DNA of 20,635 nucleotides from JAENVU01 sp964639075. GTDB taxonomy: Bacteria > Actinomycetota > Acidimicrobiia > IMCC26256 > JAENVU01. Below, in pieces: positions 1-7,645 of this stretch. The stretch's first letter is position 1; every line of letters begins with the position of its first letter. Made by a program: the position numbers and the translations under genes. The stretch covers positions 1 to 20,635 of the forward strand of contig CAZXCB010000029.1 of assembly GCA_964639075.1 (NCBI GenBank), read 5' to 3'. The notes beneath the pieces are model-generated. The model was not told the DNA's origin, searched no databases, and saw only the letters and a list, made by a program, of their open reading frames with translations.

Positions 1-1242
1 GAAGGCCGTCTGCTGCGCATCCGGCCGAACCAGGTGGTCGACCCGGACCCCGCCACCTACCACTGGTTCACGGGCAGCGGGATGGTCCACGGTCTCTGGC
101 TCCGCGGCGGGCGCGCGGTCTCCTACCGCAACCGGTACGTGCGCTCGGACTCGGTGGTCGAAGCACTCGGCGGCGCCGAGACACCAGGGCCCCGTCACGG
201 CATGGGCGACAACACCGCGAACACCAACGTCATCGCGCACGCGGGCACGACCTACGCGATCGTCGAGGCCGGCGGCCTGCCGGTGCAACTCACCGACGAG
301 CTCGAGACGGTGGCGCGCTCGGACTTCGGCGGCACGCTGCCCGGATCGTTCACCGCGCACCCCAAGAAGGATCCGGTGACGGGCGAGCTGCACGCGGTCG
401 TGTACTACTGGGAGTGGGACTACATCCAGTACGTCGTGGTCGGCGTCGACGGACGCGTCCGGCGCACCGTGGACGTGCCGACGCCCGGTGGTCCCATGGT
501 GCACGACTGCGGCCTCACCGAATCGCGAGTGGTGCTGTTCGACCTGCCGTGCACGTTCGACCTCGAGCGGGCCATGGCGGGTGCGCGCCTCCCGTACCGG
601 TGGAACCCCGAGCACGGGGCGCGGGTCGGCCTGCTGCCGCGGGAGGCCGATGCCGACCAGACGGTGTGGTGCGAGCTCGACGACCTCTGCTACGTGTACC
701 ACCCGCTCAACGCGTACGACGACGGCGATGACGTCGTGATCGACGTCGCGGTGCACCCGAAGACGTTCGACACCGACATGCTCGGGCCCAACGAGGGCGG
801 GCCGGCGTTCGAGCGGTGGACGATCGACCCGGTCGGCCGGCGCGTCGGTCGTGACGTGATCTCCGAGGTCCCCCAGGAGTTCCCGCGCATGGACGAGCGC
901 CTGGTCGGTCGCAAGCACCGGTACGGCTACTGCGCGATGTTCGACTCCCACGCGTCCGGCCCGCAGCTCGGCAACATCATCAAGCACGACGTCGTGGCCG
1001 GGACCGCGGCCTTCCACGACCTGGGCGGCGGGCGCACCTCCCAAGAGCCTGTGTTCGTCCCCAGGCACGACAGTGCCGCCGAGGACGAAGGCTGGGTGAT
1101 GGCCTACGTGCACGACCCCGAGCGCAACGCGGCCGACGTCGTGATCATCGACGCGCAGGACTTCACCGGGCCGCCGGTCGCCACGATCCACCTCCCGGTC
1201 CGCGTGCCCTACGGCTTCCACGGCAACTGGGTGCCCGCTTGA
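1..1242 (+). CDS. Carotenoid oxygenase family protein (RPE65/CCD/lignostilbene dioxygenase type), 5'-truncated by window edge
   Basis: The frame is open from base 1 (first residues EGRLLRIRPNQVVDPDP), so the true start lies upstream. 413 residues are visible and perhaps 40-60 are missing compared with the usual 450-490. Family hallmarks are the N-terminal YHWFTGSGMVHG and YRNRYVR blocks, NTANTNVIAH, and four His residues that fit the non-haem Fe(II) ligands: FTAHPKKD (fragment residue 120), MVHDCGL (168), YHPLNAYD (234) and the C-terminal YGFHGNW (407). Members are cytosolic or membrane-peripheral seven-bladed propellers that cleave C=C bonds in carotenoids, apocarotenoids or stilbenes with O2. 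The substrate cannot be read from sequence. The gene converges on the HAF-repeat gene across a 133-base gap. The family call is secure; the exact substrate is unknown. Confidence 0.93.
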   Translation, partial: EGRLLRIRPNQVVDPDPATYHWFTGSGMVHGLWLRGGRAVSYRNRYVRSDSVVEALGGAETPGPRHGMGDNTANTNVIAHAGTTYAIVEAGGLPVQLTDELETVARSDFGGTLPGSFTAHPKKDPVTGELHAVVYYWEWDYIQYVVVGVDGRVRRTVDVPTPGGPMVHDCGLTESRVVLFDLPCTFDLERAMAGARLPYRWNPEHGARVGLLPREADADQTVWCELDDLCYVYHPLNAYDDGDDVVIDVAVHPKTFDTDMLGPNEGGPAFERWTIDPVGRRVGRDVISEVPQEFPRMDERLVGRKHRYGYCAMFDSHASGPQLGNIIKHDVVAGTAAFHDLGGGRTSQEPVFVPRHDSAAEDEGWVMAYVHDPERNAADVVIIDAQDFTGPPVATIHLPVRVPYGFHGNWVPA

Positions 1243-1375
1243 TGGCCTCCCTCGCTGGTGCTCCCGCATCCCCTTGGGTTGCGCGTGACCGCTCCCTCGG
1301 CTGGCTCGGCTCCGCTCGTGCCTCGCTACGCCTCGGGCGCGGTACTCGCGCGATGCCGTTCGCTCGTGCTCCGGG
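1243..1375. other. Convergent intergenic gap with imperfect direct repeat
   Basis: This 133-base gap lies between two convergent genes. It holds an imperfect direct repeat: GCTCGTGCCTCGCTACGC at 1314-1331 and GCTCGTGCTCCGGGCTACGC at 1362-1381, the second copy running into the last codons of the minus-strand gene. A short GCGCG/CGCGC stem (1337-1341 with 1347-1351, 5-base loop) is present but too weak to call a terminator. No convincing ORF or promoter was seen. Confidence 0.35.
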
Positions 1376-3295
1376 CTACGCGTCGTCGTTCTGAATCGTG
1401 ATCGACCCGCTCCCGCGCGCGATGGTGAGGCCGGCGGTCGGTGCCGAGAGCGTGACCGAGATCGTCTCGTCGCCCTCGGTGCTCGCGTCGGGCACCACGT
1501 TGATGGAGATCTGCCGCGAGGACGCACCGATCGGGAACTTCACCGTTCGTGTCACCGCGGTGACGTAGTCGGAGCCCGCAGTGGCGCTCCCTCCTGCAAC
1601 GGTGACGAGGACCGTCATCGGCGACGTCGCCGCGGTCCGGAGTGTGATCGGGATGTTCACCGGGTTCTTCGTGCCCGAGTCGCCTTCCCAGAGCGACGCG
1701 TCACCCACGCTGACCTCGGCACCGCTGCCGGGGTCGTCGTCGAGGATCGTCACGGGCGCCTGTGATGGTCCGAGGATCGCCGGACCGGTCGGCGTGTCGA
1801 GCACGACCTCGAAGTGCTCGGTGCCCTCGGTGCCCACGTCCCCGTAGACCGTGGCGCTGATCAGGGCCGAGGTCCGCGTGAACCCGGTGGCCGTGAGGGG
1901 CTTGAAGGTGAGCGTTCCGCCCGGGAGGCGTTGCTTGAAGTCAGCCCCCGCGGTACCGAAGCTGCCCGGAGGCCCGTAGCCGGTCTGGACCACCGTGTAA
2001 TGGACCGTCACGGTGCTCGGTGACGGTGTGGACATCGTGACCGTCGCCTTCACGGTCCGCGTCCCACTGTCACCTTCCACGACGGTTGCCCCCGCAACCG
2101 ACAGCGAGCGTGTCGCACTCGTCGTCCAGAGCATGGCGTGGCCGCTCCCGCTGAACCACGGCTCGGGGTTGTCGGCCCAGTACCCGACCGCCTGTCCGGC
2201 GTCGTTGAGGTCCTTCACTGCCGTGAGATCCGTGGACGTCGGCCCGACGAGATACGAGGCACCGCCGAAGCGATCGGTGACGTACCCCCGGACGCCGCCG
2301 CCCGCGACCTGTCCCGACGTGTTGATGGCCTCCGCCGACACGCCGACGCCGAATGTCGTGCTGCCGACGCCGAGCATCGTGGTCCCTCCGGCCGCGCTCC
2401 ACCGCACCGCGTCCGTGAGGTTCGAGTAGCCCGGGCCACTGCCCCCCAGCTCGCCGGCGTCGTTGACTCCGGCGACGCTCGTCATCGTCGCCCCGGCATC
2501 GGCCATCCCGAACCCCGGAGTCCACAGGTACGCGTGGTTCGCGTACCCGACGCCCGCGACCGTGTCGGAGACGCCGGCGACCTGCCCCGCACTGTTGATG
2601 CCGGACGCGCCCGACGTCTCCCCGCCGAGGGTGCCGAGGTCGGTCATGCCGTTCACGGTGTCCCACACGAAGGCATGTGTCGCTCCAGTCGCGGTGAACG
2701 CTTGGCCGGCGACGGTGCCCGCGGCGTTGATGCCCTCGGACCAGGAGCTGGTGCCCCCGAGCGTGCCGAGGTCGGTCATGCCGTTCACGGTGTCCCAGAC
2801 GAACGCATGCGGGAACCCGCTCACGGCGTCCGAGTAGCCGATGACCGAACCCGACGCATTGACCGCGGTCGCGACCGAATCGGGGCCGCCGAGCGTGCCG
2901 AGGTCGGTCATGCCGTTCACGACATCCCACGTGTAGGCGTGCGCATCGCCGGCCGCGGTCGTCGATTGACCCACCACCGTGCCGGTGTCGTTGAGTGCGT
3001 ACGCGACGGCGTAGCTCCCGCCGAGCGTTCCGATGTCGACCATGCCACCCCCGCTGGTCCACGAGAACGCGTGCGTGGCTCCGCTCGCGGTGTACGACCA
3101 GCCTGCGACCTGGCCGGACTCGTTCACCGCCGTCGCGGTCGAGTAGGACCCACCGAGCGTGCCGAGGTCGATCCCGCTCAACCCGGGCGACGCAACCGCT
3201 GCCGGCCCGACTGGCGCGACGGCCACCGCCAGCGCCACTGCCAGGAGCGCGGCGCCGCGAGCGCGAAAGGTCATCATCCGGCAAAGGGTAACCAT
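1376..3295 (-). CDS. Secreted HAF-repeat protein with two C-terminal Calx-beta domains
   Basis: About 639 residues from ATG 3295. ATG 3277 or 3274 would give 633 or 632 and place the signal peptide at the very N-terminus; no clear Shine-Dalgarno decides. A signal peptide is visible: RAR, then a long Ala/Val/Leu core, then AAVA/SP. Next come five clear ~44-residue repeats starting GTLGG, with N-x-x-G-x-V-x-G, HAF/HAY and NGMTDL, followed by about three degenerate ones to around residue 390. This is the 'extracellular repeat, HAF family' signature. Two Calx-beta domains follow (VEGDSG near residue 395, WEGDSG near 523), each ending in DDD or NDD Ca2+-type loops. There is no C-terminal anchor or sorting motif, so it is probably released or bound by Ca2+-dependent contacts. 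It lies 26 bases after the P450 stop on the same strand. The function of HAF proteins is unknown. Confidence 0.88.
   Translation of the reverse strand: MVTLCRMMTFRARGAALLAVALAVAVAPVGPAAVASPGLSGIDLGTLGGSYSTATAVNESGQVAGWSYTASGATHAFSWTSGGGMVDIGTLGGSYAVAYALNDTGTVVGQSTTAAGDAHAYTWDVVNGMTDLGTLGGPDSVATAVNASGSVIGYSDAVSGFPHAFVWDTVNGMTDLGTLGGTSSWSEGINAAGTVAGQAFTATGATHAFVWDTVNGMTDLGTLGGETSGASGINSAGQVAGVSDTVAGVGYANHAYLWTPGFGMADAGATMTSVAGVNDAGELGGSGPGYSNLTDAVRWSAAGGTTMLGVGSTTFGVGVSAEAINTSGQVAGGGVRGYVTDRFGGASYLVGPTSTDLTAVKDLNDAGQAVGYWADNPEPWFSGSGHAMLWTTSATRSLSVAGATVVEGDSGTRTVKATVTMSTPSPSTVTVHYTVVQTGYGPPGSFGTAGADFKQRLPGGTLTFKPLTATGFTRTSALISATVYGDVGTEGTEHFEVVLDTPTGPAILGPSQAPVTILDDDPGSGAEVSVGDASLWEGDSGTKNPVNIPITLRTAATSPMTVLVTVAGGSATAGSDYVTAVTRTVKFPIGASSRQISINVVPDASTEGDETISVTLSAPTAGLTIARGSGSITIQNDDA
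2631..2940 (-). repeat. 132-bp tandem coding repeat (HAF units 2-4)
   Basis: Three nearly identical DNA blocks of about 46 bases start at 2631, 2763 and 2895, exactly 132 bases (44 codons) apart. They encode the HA[FY]xWD...NGMTDLGTLGG junction of successive repeats. The first two differ by only a few bases over this block while the rest of each unit has diverged more, which fits recent duplication or gene conversion within the repeat array. Confidence 0.8.
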
Positions 3296-3321
3296 GGCGT
3301 CGGAACCGTGTACCGGGACGT

Positions 3322-4593
3322 TCAGCGCCGCGTGTACCGCACACGGCAGGGGCCGTCGGAGCGAGCGACGCCGCCGATCTGGCCGGGCTTCGGGCGAACC
3401 TTGCTGTCGAGCAGCTCGAGGTCGTAGCGGTCGACGAACGTCGCCAGTGCCGCCGTCATCACCGCGAGTGAGAACGGCTGCGCCGGGCAGGTGTGAGGAC
3501 CGTGCCCGAACGTGGTCACGAGCTCCCGCGCCGCGGGCAACCGGTCGGCCCGCAACCGGCGGCGCGCCCAGCGGTCGGGGTCGTAGCGCGCGAGGTCGGT
3601 GCCGGCCGGGCAGTTGGTGAGGGGCAGCAGCGTCGCGAGCGCGACACCGCGCCCGACCGCGTACTGCTCGCTTCCGCCGTCGATCACGCACGGGCGCAGG
3701 ACGGCGCGCAGCATGATCGAACGCTGCGCCACCCGGATCGACTCCATCGCGCACCGCTCGGCGAGCTCGGTGTCGCCCGCACGGATCGCGGCGAGCAGCT
3801 CGGGCCGGCGCAGCACGTCGACGAGCAGCCACCCGAGCGCGGCGAAGAGGTTCGACATCGATCCGAGGTGCACGAGCACCACGTCGCGCGCGATCCCCTT
3901 CTCCCGCTCCGGATCGCCGGACCACGCGTCGACGATGCGCTGGAAGTGGTCGGTCGGTGGCGACGGGTCCGTGTCGCGCCGCGCGATGGCCTCCGCGATG
4001 ATCGCTTCGGCCGTGGCGAGTGCCGCGTACTCGGCCTCCTTGCGCCTCGCGGTCACCTCGGCCATGGCGCCCGGATCCACGAACGCGGCAGCGCCATCGA
4101 GCGCGTCGAGTGCGACAACCAGGCGGTCGAAGTCGTCGCCGGCGTCGCCGCAGGGGCCGGCCCAGGTGCTCAGGCCGATCCGGTGGCCGAGCCGGCGCGT
4201 GAAGCCGAACAGGTCGAACGTACCGGCGTCGCCCAGCTCGTTGCACGCGACCGCGATCGCCGCGTCGACGACGGAGCGGTACTGCACGACGTCGTCGCGG
4301 GCGAAGAGGTCGTGCGGGAACGTGCGGCGTCCGAGGAACAGCTCGTCGGGCAGCTTGCGCCGCAGCAGCTGCCAGTCGGCGACGCCCTTGCTCGCGTCCG
4401 CCTCGGGGACCGCGTAGAAGCTCTGCACGCCGACCGGCGAGAACAGGAAGAGGTAGATCGTCTCGGGCGCGGGCACGACGAACGTGTCACCGTGCTCCGA
4501 GCGGGCCGCGGCGAGCGCAGCGACCGGATCGTCGACCACGGCGTCCCACGGCATCGCCACGTCCGCCACCGGCGGCATCGGCGTGATCGCCAT
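3322..4593 (-). CDS. Cytochrome P450 with atypical I-helix and haem loop
   Basis: 423 residues, a usual soluble bacterial P450 length. The K-helix ExxR is ESIR (E284, R287), the meander is YDPDRW (337-342), and the haem loop is FGHGPHTCPA (F362; Cys369 as axial ligand). Two features are atypical. The I-helix reads LGSMSNLFAALGW (243-255) and has no acid-Thr pair ([AG]Gx[DE]T). The residue two after Cys is Ala instead of the usual Gly. Loss of the acid-Thr pair is known in CYP7/CYP8-like enzymes, some of which (prostacyclin synthase) act as isomerases rather than O2-dependent monooxygenases; that comparison is by eye. No ferredoxin or reductase gene is adjacent. ATG 4593 has only 46 bases to the divergent synthetase start. 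P450 fold is secure, reaction unknown. Confidence 0.9.
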   Translation of the reverse strand: MAITPMPPVADVAMPWDAVVDDPVAALAAARSEHGDTFVVPAPETIYLFLFSPVGVQSFYAVPEADASKGVADWQLLRRKLPDELFLGRRTFPHDLFARDDVVQYRSVVDAAIAVACNELGDAGTFDLFGFTRRLGHRIGLSTWAGPCGDAGDDFDRLVVALDALDGAAAFVDPGAMAEVTARRKEAEYAALATAEAIIAEAIARRDTDPSPPTDHFQRIVDAWSGDPEREKGIARDVVLVHLGSMSNLFAALGWLLVDVLRRPELLAAIRAGDTELAERCAMESIRVAQRSIMLRAVLRPCVIDGGSEQYAVGRGVALATLLPLTNCPAGTDLARYDPDRWARRRLRADRLPAARELVTTFGHGPHTCPAQPFSLAVMTAALATFVDRYDLELLDSKVRPKPGQIGGVARSDGPCRVRYTRR

Positions 4594-4639
4594 GAAGGGA
4601 CCCTGTCACGACCGCGAGTTCGGTGCCAAGATCCGCCTC

Positions 4640-6208
4640 ATGACCGAGAACAGGGGCCGTATCCACCACTCGCCGCGCATGTCGCTCGCGCCGTATCCCG
4701 TGCAGCGGGTGACCGACGACGTCGTCGCCGCCGCCGAACGCCATCCCGGGAAGATCGCGATGATCGACGGGATCTCCGGCGCGGAGCACACCTACGCCGA
4801 GATCGTGCGGGCGTCGCGCCGCCTCGGCCGCGCGCTGCAGGACGCGGGGGTCGGGCTCGGTGACCGGGTGGCGATCGTCGCCACGAACTCCCCCGAATGG
4901 GCGGTCGCGTTCCTCGGCACGCTGTTCGCGGGCGGGACGGTCACGACGCTCAACCCGCTCTACACCGAGCGCGAGATCGCGGAGCAGTTCAACGACTCCA
5001 CCCCCAGCGCCGCGTTCGCGGTCGAGGCCACGATGCCGAGCGTCCGCGCGGTGTGGGGCGACCGCCCGAACCTGCACCTCACGTCCGAGGTCTGGGAGCT
5101 CGCGGGCAGCGCGGCGGGCGACGCGGACACGCCCGGCTTCGACCCGACGACGCACCTCGCGGTCCTGCCGTACTCGTCGGGCACGACCGGCGCGCCGAAG
5201 GGCGTGATGCTCTCCCATCACAACCTCACGAGCAACGTCCGCCAGACGCTCGGCAGCGGCCTGGTCGACACCTACTCCGTGCTCGTGAACTTCCTGCCCT
5301 TCTTCCACATCTACGGGATGGCGGTGCTCATGCTGCCGGGCCTGGCGTCGGGCGCGACCCAGATCACCATGCCCGGCTTCGACCCGAAGCGCTTCCTCGA
5401 GATCGTGGAGGAGTACCAGGCGACGAACCTGTTCATGGTCCCGCCGGCGCTGCTCGCACTCGCGAACTCGCAGGCGGACACCGGGCTCGCGAGCGTGCGC
5501 TACATCATGTCGGGCGCGGCGCCGCTGCCGCTCGACGTCGCGCGGCGTGTCGCCGACCGTTTCGACGTCACGGTCGTCCAGGGCTACGGCATGACCGAGG
5601 CGAGCCCGGTCACGCACATCTCGCTGCTCGGCCGCGACAAGGAGGGCACCGTCGGCCCGCCCGTCGCCGACACGCGCCAGAAGGTGGTCGACCTCGACAC
5701 CGGCGCGACCCTGCCCGTCGGCGAGGTGGGCGAGCTGCTCGTCTCCGGTCCCCAGGTGATGCAGGGCTACTACGGCCGGCCCGACGCGACCGCGGAGTCG
5801 ATCGTCGAGGACGAGGACGGCCGCTGGCTTCGCACCGGCGACATCGTGACCATCGACGACGACGGCTACGTGACCATCCACGACCGGGCCAAGGAGATGA
5901 TCAAGTACAAGGGGTACCAGATCGCACCGGCCGAGCTCGAGGGGCTCATCATCGAGCACCCCGACGTCGCCGACGTCGCGGTGATCCCGAAGGACACTCA
6001 CACCGCCGACGGCGAGGTCCCCAAGGCGTTCGTCGTCCTCCGACCCGACACGCACCTGGACGCGGCCGGCGTCATGGCCTTCGTCAACGAGCGTGTGGCC
6101 CCCTACAAGAAGGTGCGCGAGGTCGAGTTCGTCGACGCGATCCCGAAGAACCCGAGCGGCAAGATCCTGCGCCGGGAGCTCAAGGCGCGGGAGGCGGCCA
6201 AGACCTGA
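4640..6208 (+). CDS. Acyl-CoA synthetase, 4-coumarate-CoA ligase type (class I AMP-forming)
   Basis: 522 residues from ATG 4640, a normal family length; ATG 4679 (MSLAPYPVQRV) is an alternative. All core motifs are intact: P-loop SSGTTGAPKG (179-188), YGMTEAS (316-322), RTGD (398-401), the hinge DRAKEMIKYKGYQIAPAELE, and C-terminal NPSGKILRREL with catalytic Lys508. It would adenylate a carboxylic acid with ATP and transfer it to CoA in the cytosol. The motif pattern fits 4CL-like or medium/long-chain fatty acyl-CoA ligases, and the sequence alone does not settle the acid. It is divergent from the P450 and followed after 102 bases by the beta-barrel gene. The ORF is open further upstream (to 4484), but that part is antisense to the P450 and is rejected. 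Confidence 0.93.
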   Translation: MTENRGRIHHSPRMSLAPYPVQRVTDDVVAAAERHPGKIAMIDGISGAEHTYAEIVRASRRLGRALQDAGVGLGDRVAIVATNSPEWAVAFLGTLFAGGTVTTLNPLYTEREIAEQFNDSTPSAAFAVEATMPSVRAVWGDRPNLHLTSEVWELAGSAAGDADTPGFDPTTHLAVLPYSSGTTGAPKGVMLSHHNLTSNVRQTLGSGLVDTYSVLVNFLPFFHIYGMAVLMLPGLASGATQITMPGFDPKRFLEIVEEYQATNLFMVPPALLALANSQADTGLASVRYIMSGAAPLPLDVARRVADRFDVTVVQGYGMTEASPVTHISLLGRDKEGTVGPPVADTRQKVVDLDTGATLPVGEVGELLVSGPQVMQGYYGRPDATAESIVEDEDGRWLRTGDIVTIDDDGYVTIHDRAKEMIKYKGYQIAPAELEGLIIEHPDVADVAVIPKDTHTADGEVPKAFVVLRPDTHLDAAGVMAFVNERVAPYKKVREVEFVDAIPKNPSGKILRRELKAREAAKT

Positions 6209-6310
6209 GCCGTCCCCTTCCGCGAAGCCGGGCGCGACGGTCGCCGCTCGCGTAGATTCGGGCGGCCCGGCGCAGCGACCGGACCCGCACTCGATTCGAG
6301 AGGAACACGA

Positions 6311-6877
6311 ATGCCCGCACCGACCCCCGCACAGCTCGGACCCCTCGCCGGCCTCGCCGGCACCTGGGAGGGTACGAAGGGTCTCGACGTCTCGTACCAC
6401 CACGCCGAGGGCGCGATCGGCGACACGCCGTACCGTGAGCGCGTGACCCTCTCGCCGTTCGGTCCCGTGGACAACGGCACCCAGCAGCTGTTCGGCCTCG
6501 ACTACCGGATGGCGGCCTGGCGGGGCGACGAGGAGGACCCGTTCCACACCGAGGTGGGCTACTGGCTCTGGGACGCCGCCCGCGGCGAGATCTACCGCTG
6601 CATCATGGTGCCGCGTGCCGAGACGGTGCTGTCGGTCGGCCCGGCGAGCGCCGACAGCACGAGCTTCACGCTCACGTCCACGCTCGGCTCGACGACGGAC
6701 GGCATCCTCGAGAACCCGTACCTCGCGGAGAACTCGAGCACGAAGAAGTTCGAGATCACCATCACCGTCGGTGACGACGAGTGGAGCTACCAGGAGTGCA
6801 CGACCGTCGACGTCAAGCGCCTGGGCAAGGTGATGGAGCACACGGACGGCAACACCCTGTCGCGCGCCGCCGGCTGA
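6311..6877 (+). CDS. Nitrobindin-like haem-binding beta-barrel protein
   Basis: 188 residues from ATG 6311, preceded by a purine-rich site (GAGAGGAA, about 6298-6305). The N-terminus PLAGLAGTWEGTKG carries the GxWxG pattern (G17, W19, G21) typical of nitrobindin/FABP-like (DUF1794-type) barrels. Later blocks alternate hydrophobic and polar residues as expected for strands (VGYWLWDAARGEIYR; FEITITVGDDEWSYQECTTV). A C-terminal His177 in MEHTDGNTLSR could be the proximal haem ligand, by analogy with THAP4 nitrobindin and Rv2717c; I have not verified the alignment. Relatives bind haem or scavenge NO/peroxynitrite, but some family members bind lipids. The gene stands alone after the acyl-CoA synthetase. 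Confidence 0.72.
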   Translation: MPAPTPAQLGPLAGLAGTWEGTKGLDVSYHHAEGAIGDTPYRERVTLSPFGPVDNGTQQLFGLDYRMAAWRGDEEDPFHTEVGYWLWDAARGEIYRCIMVPRAETVLSVGPASADSTSFTLTSTLGSTTDGILENPYLAENSSTKKFEITITVGDDEWSYQECTTVDVKRLGKVMEHTDGNTLSRAAG

Positions 6878-6898
6878 TCACGCAGCGCGTTCGTCCTC

Positions 6899-6938
6899 GC
6901 GACCCCGGTCCCGCCCTCACCGGCGTGACCGGGGTCGC
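6899..6938 (+). terminator. 12-bp perfect inverted repeat, candidate terminator
   Basis: GCGACCCCGGTC (6899-6910) is perfectly repeated in inverse as GACCGGGGTCGC (6927-6938) around a 16-base loop, 21 bases after the beta-barrel stop codon. No T-run follows. That is common for high-G+C actinobacterial terminators but leaves an operator or an mRNA-stability hairpin possible. Confidence 0.5.
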
Positions 6939-6973
6939 AACGCGTGTGCCGCGGTTCGCGTCTCCGTTCCGCG

Positions 6974-6979
6974 TAGCGT
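6974..6979 (+). promoter_or_regulatory. Candidate -10 element (TAGCGT) for a leaderless transcript
   Basis: TAGCGT fits the TANNNT -10 pattern and ends exactly 7 bases before ATG 6987. This is the spacing expected when transcription starts at the start codon. The same 7-base spacing is seen at TACGTT before the gene at 9994. No convincing -35 was found here, and the site supports ATG 6987 over GTG 6978. Confidence 0.3.
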
Positions 6980-6986
6980 GCTCGAC

Positions 6987-7556
6987 ATGGAACCGCTCGC
7001 CGCGCTCGACCTCGGCCGCCAGGAATTCGAACGGCGTCTCCGCGCGGTGGGCCCGGGCGACTGGGACCGGCCGACCCCGTGCACCGACTGGGCGGTCCGG
7101 GACCTCGTCACCCACGTGATCTTCGGGACCCGGATGGCGGTCGCGCTCCTCGGCGGCTGCACTCGCGAGCAGGCGATGGCGGTCGTCGCGAACGCGACGC
7201 TCCCCGAGGACCCGCTCGCCGCCTTCGAGGACGGTGCGGCCGCCCAGGCCGTCGCCTTCGCAGAGCCGGGCGCGCTGGAGCGCACGGTCGCCCACCCGGC
7301 GGGCGACTTCCCGGCCCCGGTGCTGCTCAACTTCCGGATCGGCGACTACGCCCTGCACGGCTGGGACCTCGCCCGGGCGATCGGCGCCGACGAGACCCTC
7401 GCCGAGGACCTGGTCGCGTTCGTGTGGGAGGGCATCCAGCCGATGCTGCCGATCATCGGCACCGTCGGCGTGTTCGGCGAGGGTCCGAGCGGCACCGTCG
7501 GCGACGACGCCCCCCTGCAGACGCGCCTGCTCGACGCCACCGGCCGCCGCCCGTAG
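6987..7556 (+). CDS. TIGR03086-type protein, mycothiol-dependent maleylpyruvate isomerase-like (DinB fold)
   Basis: 189 residues from ATG 6987; GTG 6978 would add three residues. The N-terminal motif DWDRPTPCTDWAVRDLVTHV and the later DYALHGWDLARA are the two signature blocks of the actinobacterial TIGR03086/MDMPI group. His43 in the first block and D120xxxH124 in the second match the metal triad (His, acid, His) of Corynebacterium maleylpyruvate isomerase, with Asp in place of Glu. It is a predicted four-helix-bundle, metal-binding cytosolic enzyme, possibly using mycothiol. The real substrate is unknown for most members. The short C-terminal tail suggests it lacks the extra C-terminal domain of true MDMPI. 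It converges on the SDR gene across a strong hairpin. Confidence 0.8.
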   Translation: MEPLAALDLGRQEFERRLRAVGPGDWDRPTPCTDWAVRDLVTHVIFGTRMAVALLGGCTREQAMAVVANATLPEDPLAAFEDGAAAQAVAFAEPGALERTVAHPAGDFPAPVLLNFRIGDYALHGWDLARAIGADETLAEDLVAFVWEGIQPMLPIIGTVGVFGEGPSGTVGDDAPLQTRLLDATGRRP

Positions 7557-7586
7557 CGCGCACACCCCGCCCGCCGGTCGACCTCC

Positions 7587-7621
7587 GTCCCTTCGTCCAC
7601 CGAGGCGATGGATGAAGGGAC
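7587..7621. terminator. Hairpin between convergent genes, likely bidirectional terminator
   Basis: GTCCCTTCGTCCA (7587-7599) pairs with TGGATGAAGGGAC (7609-7621) over 13 positions. One of these is a G.U pair in the plus-strand RNA, and the loop is 9 bases. It sits between the stop of the plus-strand gene (7556) and the stop of the minus-strand SDR (7646), the position expected for a shared terminator. No T-run is present. Confidence 0.65.
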
Positions 7622-7645
7622 ACGGTCCGGCGAGCCCGCGGGGTG

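Noticed and set aside
1337..1351. GCGCG-GTACT-CGCGC stem as terminator
   Set aside because: A five-bp stem with no T-run is expected by chance at this base composition.
3296..4246. Upstream extension of the HAF-repeat frame through the P450 region (would give a 956-aa protein)
   Set aside because: That part is an Arg-rich shadow of the P450 in another frame on the same strand, and a proper signal peptide begins only at 3295-3274.
6210..6310. Promoter before the beta-barrel gene (TAGATT at about 6253)
   Set aside because: A -10-like hexamer exists but no -35 or positional support; not strong enough to annotate.
4487..6841. Long minus-strand open frame opposite the acyl-CoA synthetase and beta-barrel genes
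   Set aside because: It is an Arg/Asp/Val/Gly/His-rich antisense translation with no recognisable domain. The plus strand carries intact, motif-complete genes; high G+C makes such frames common.
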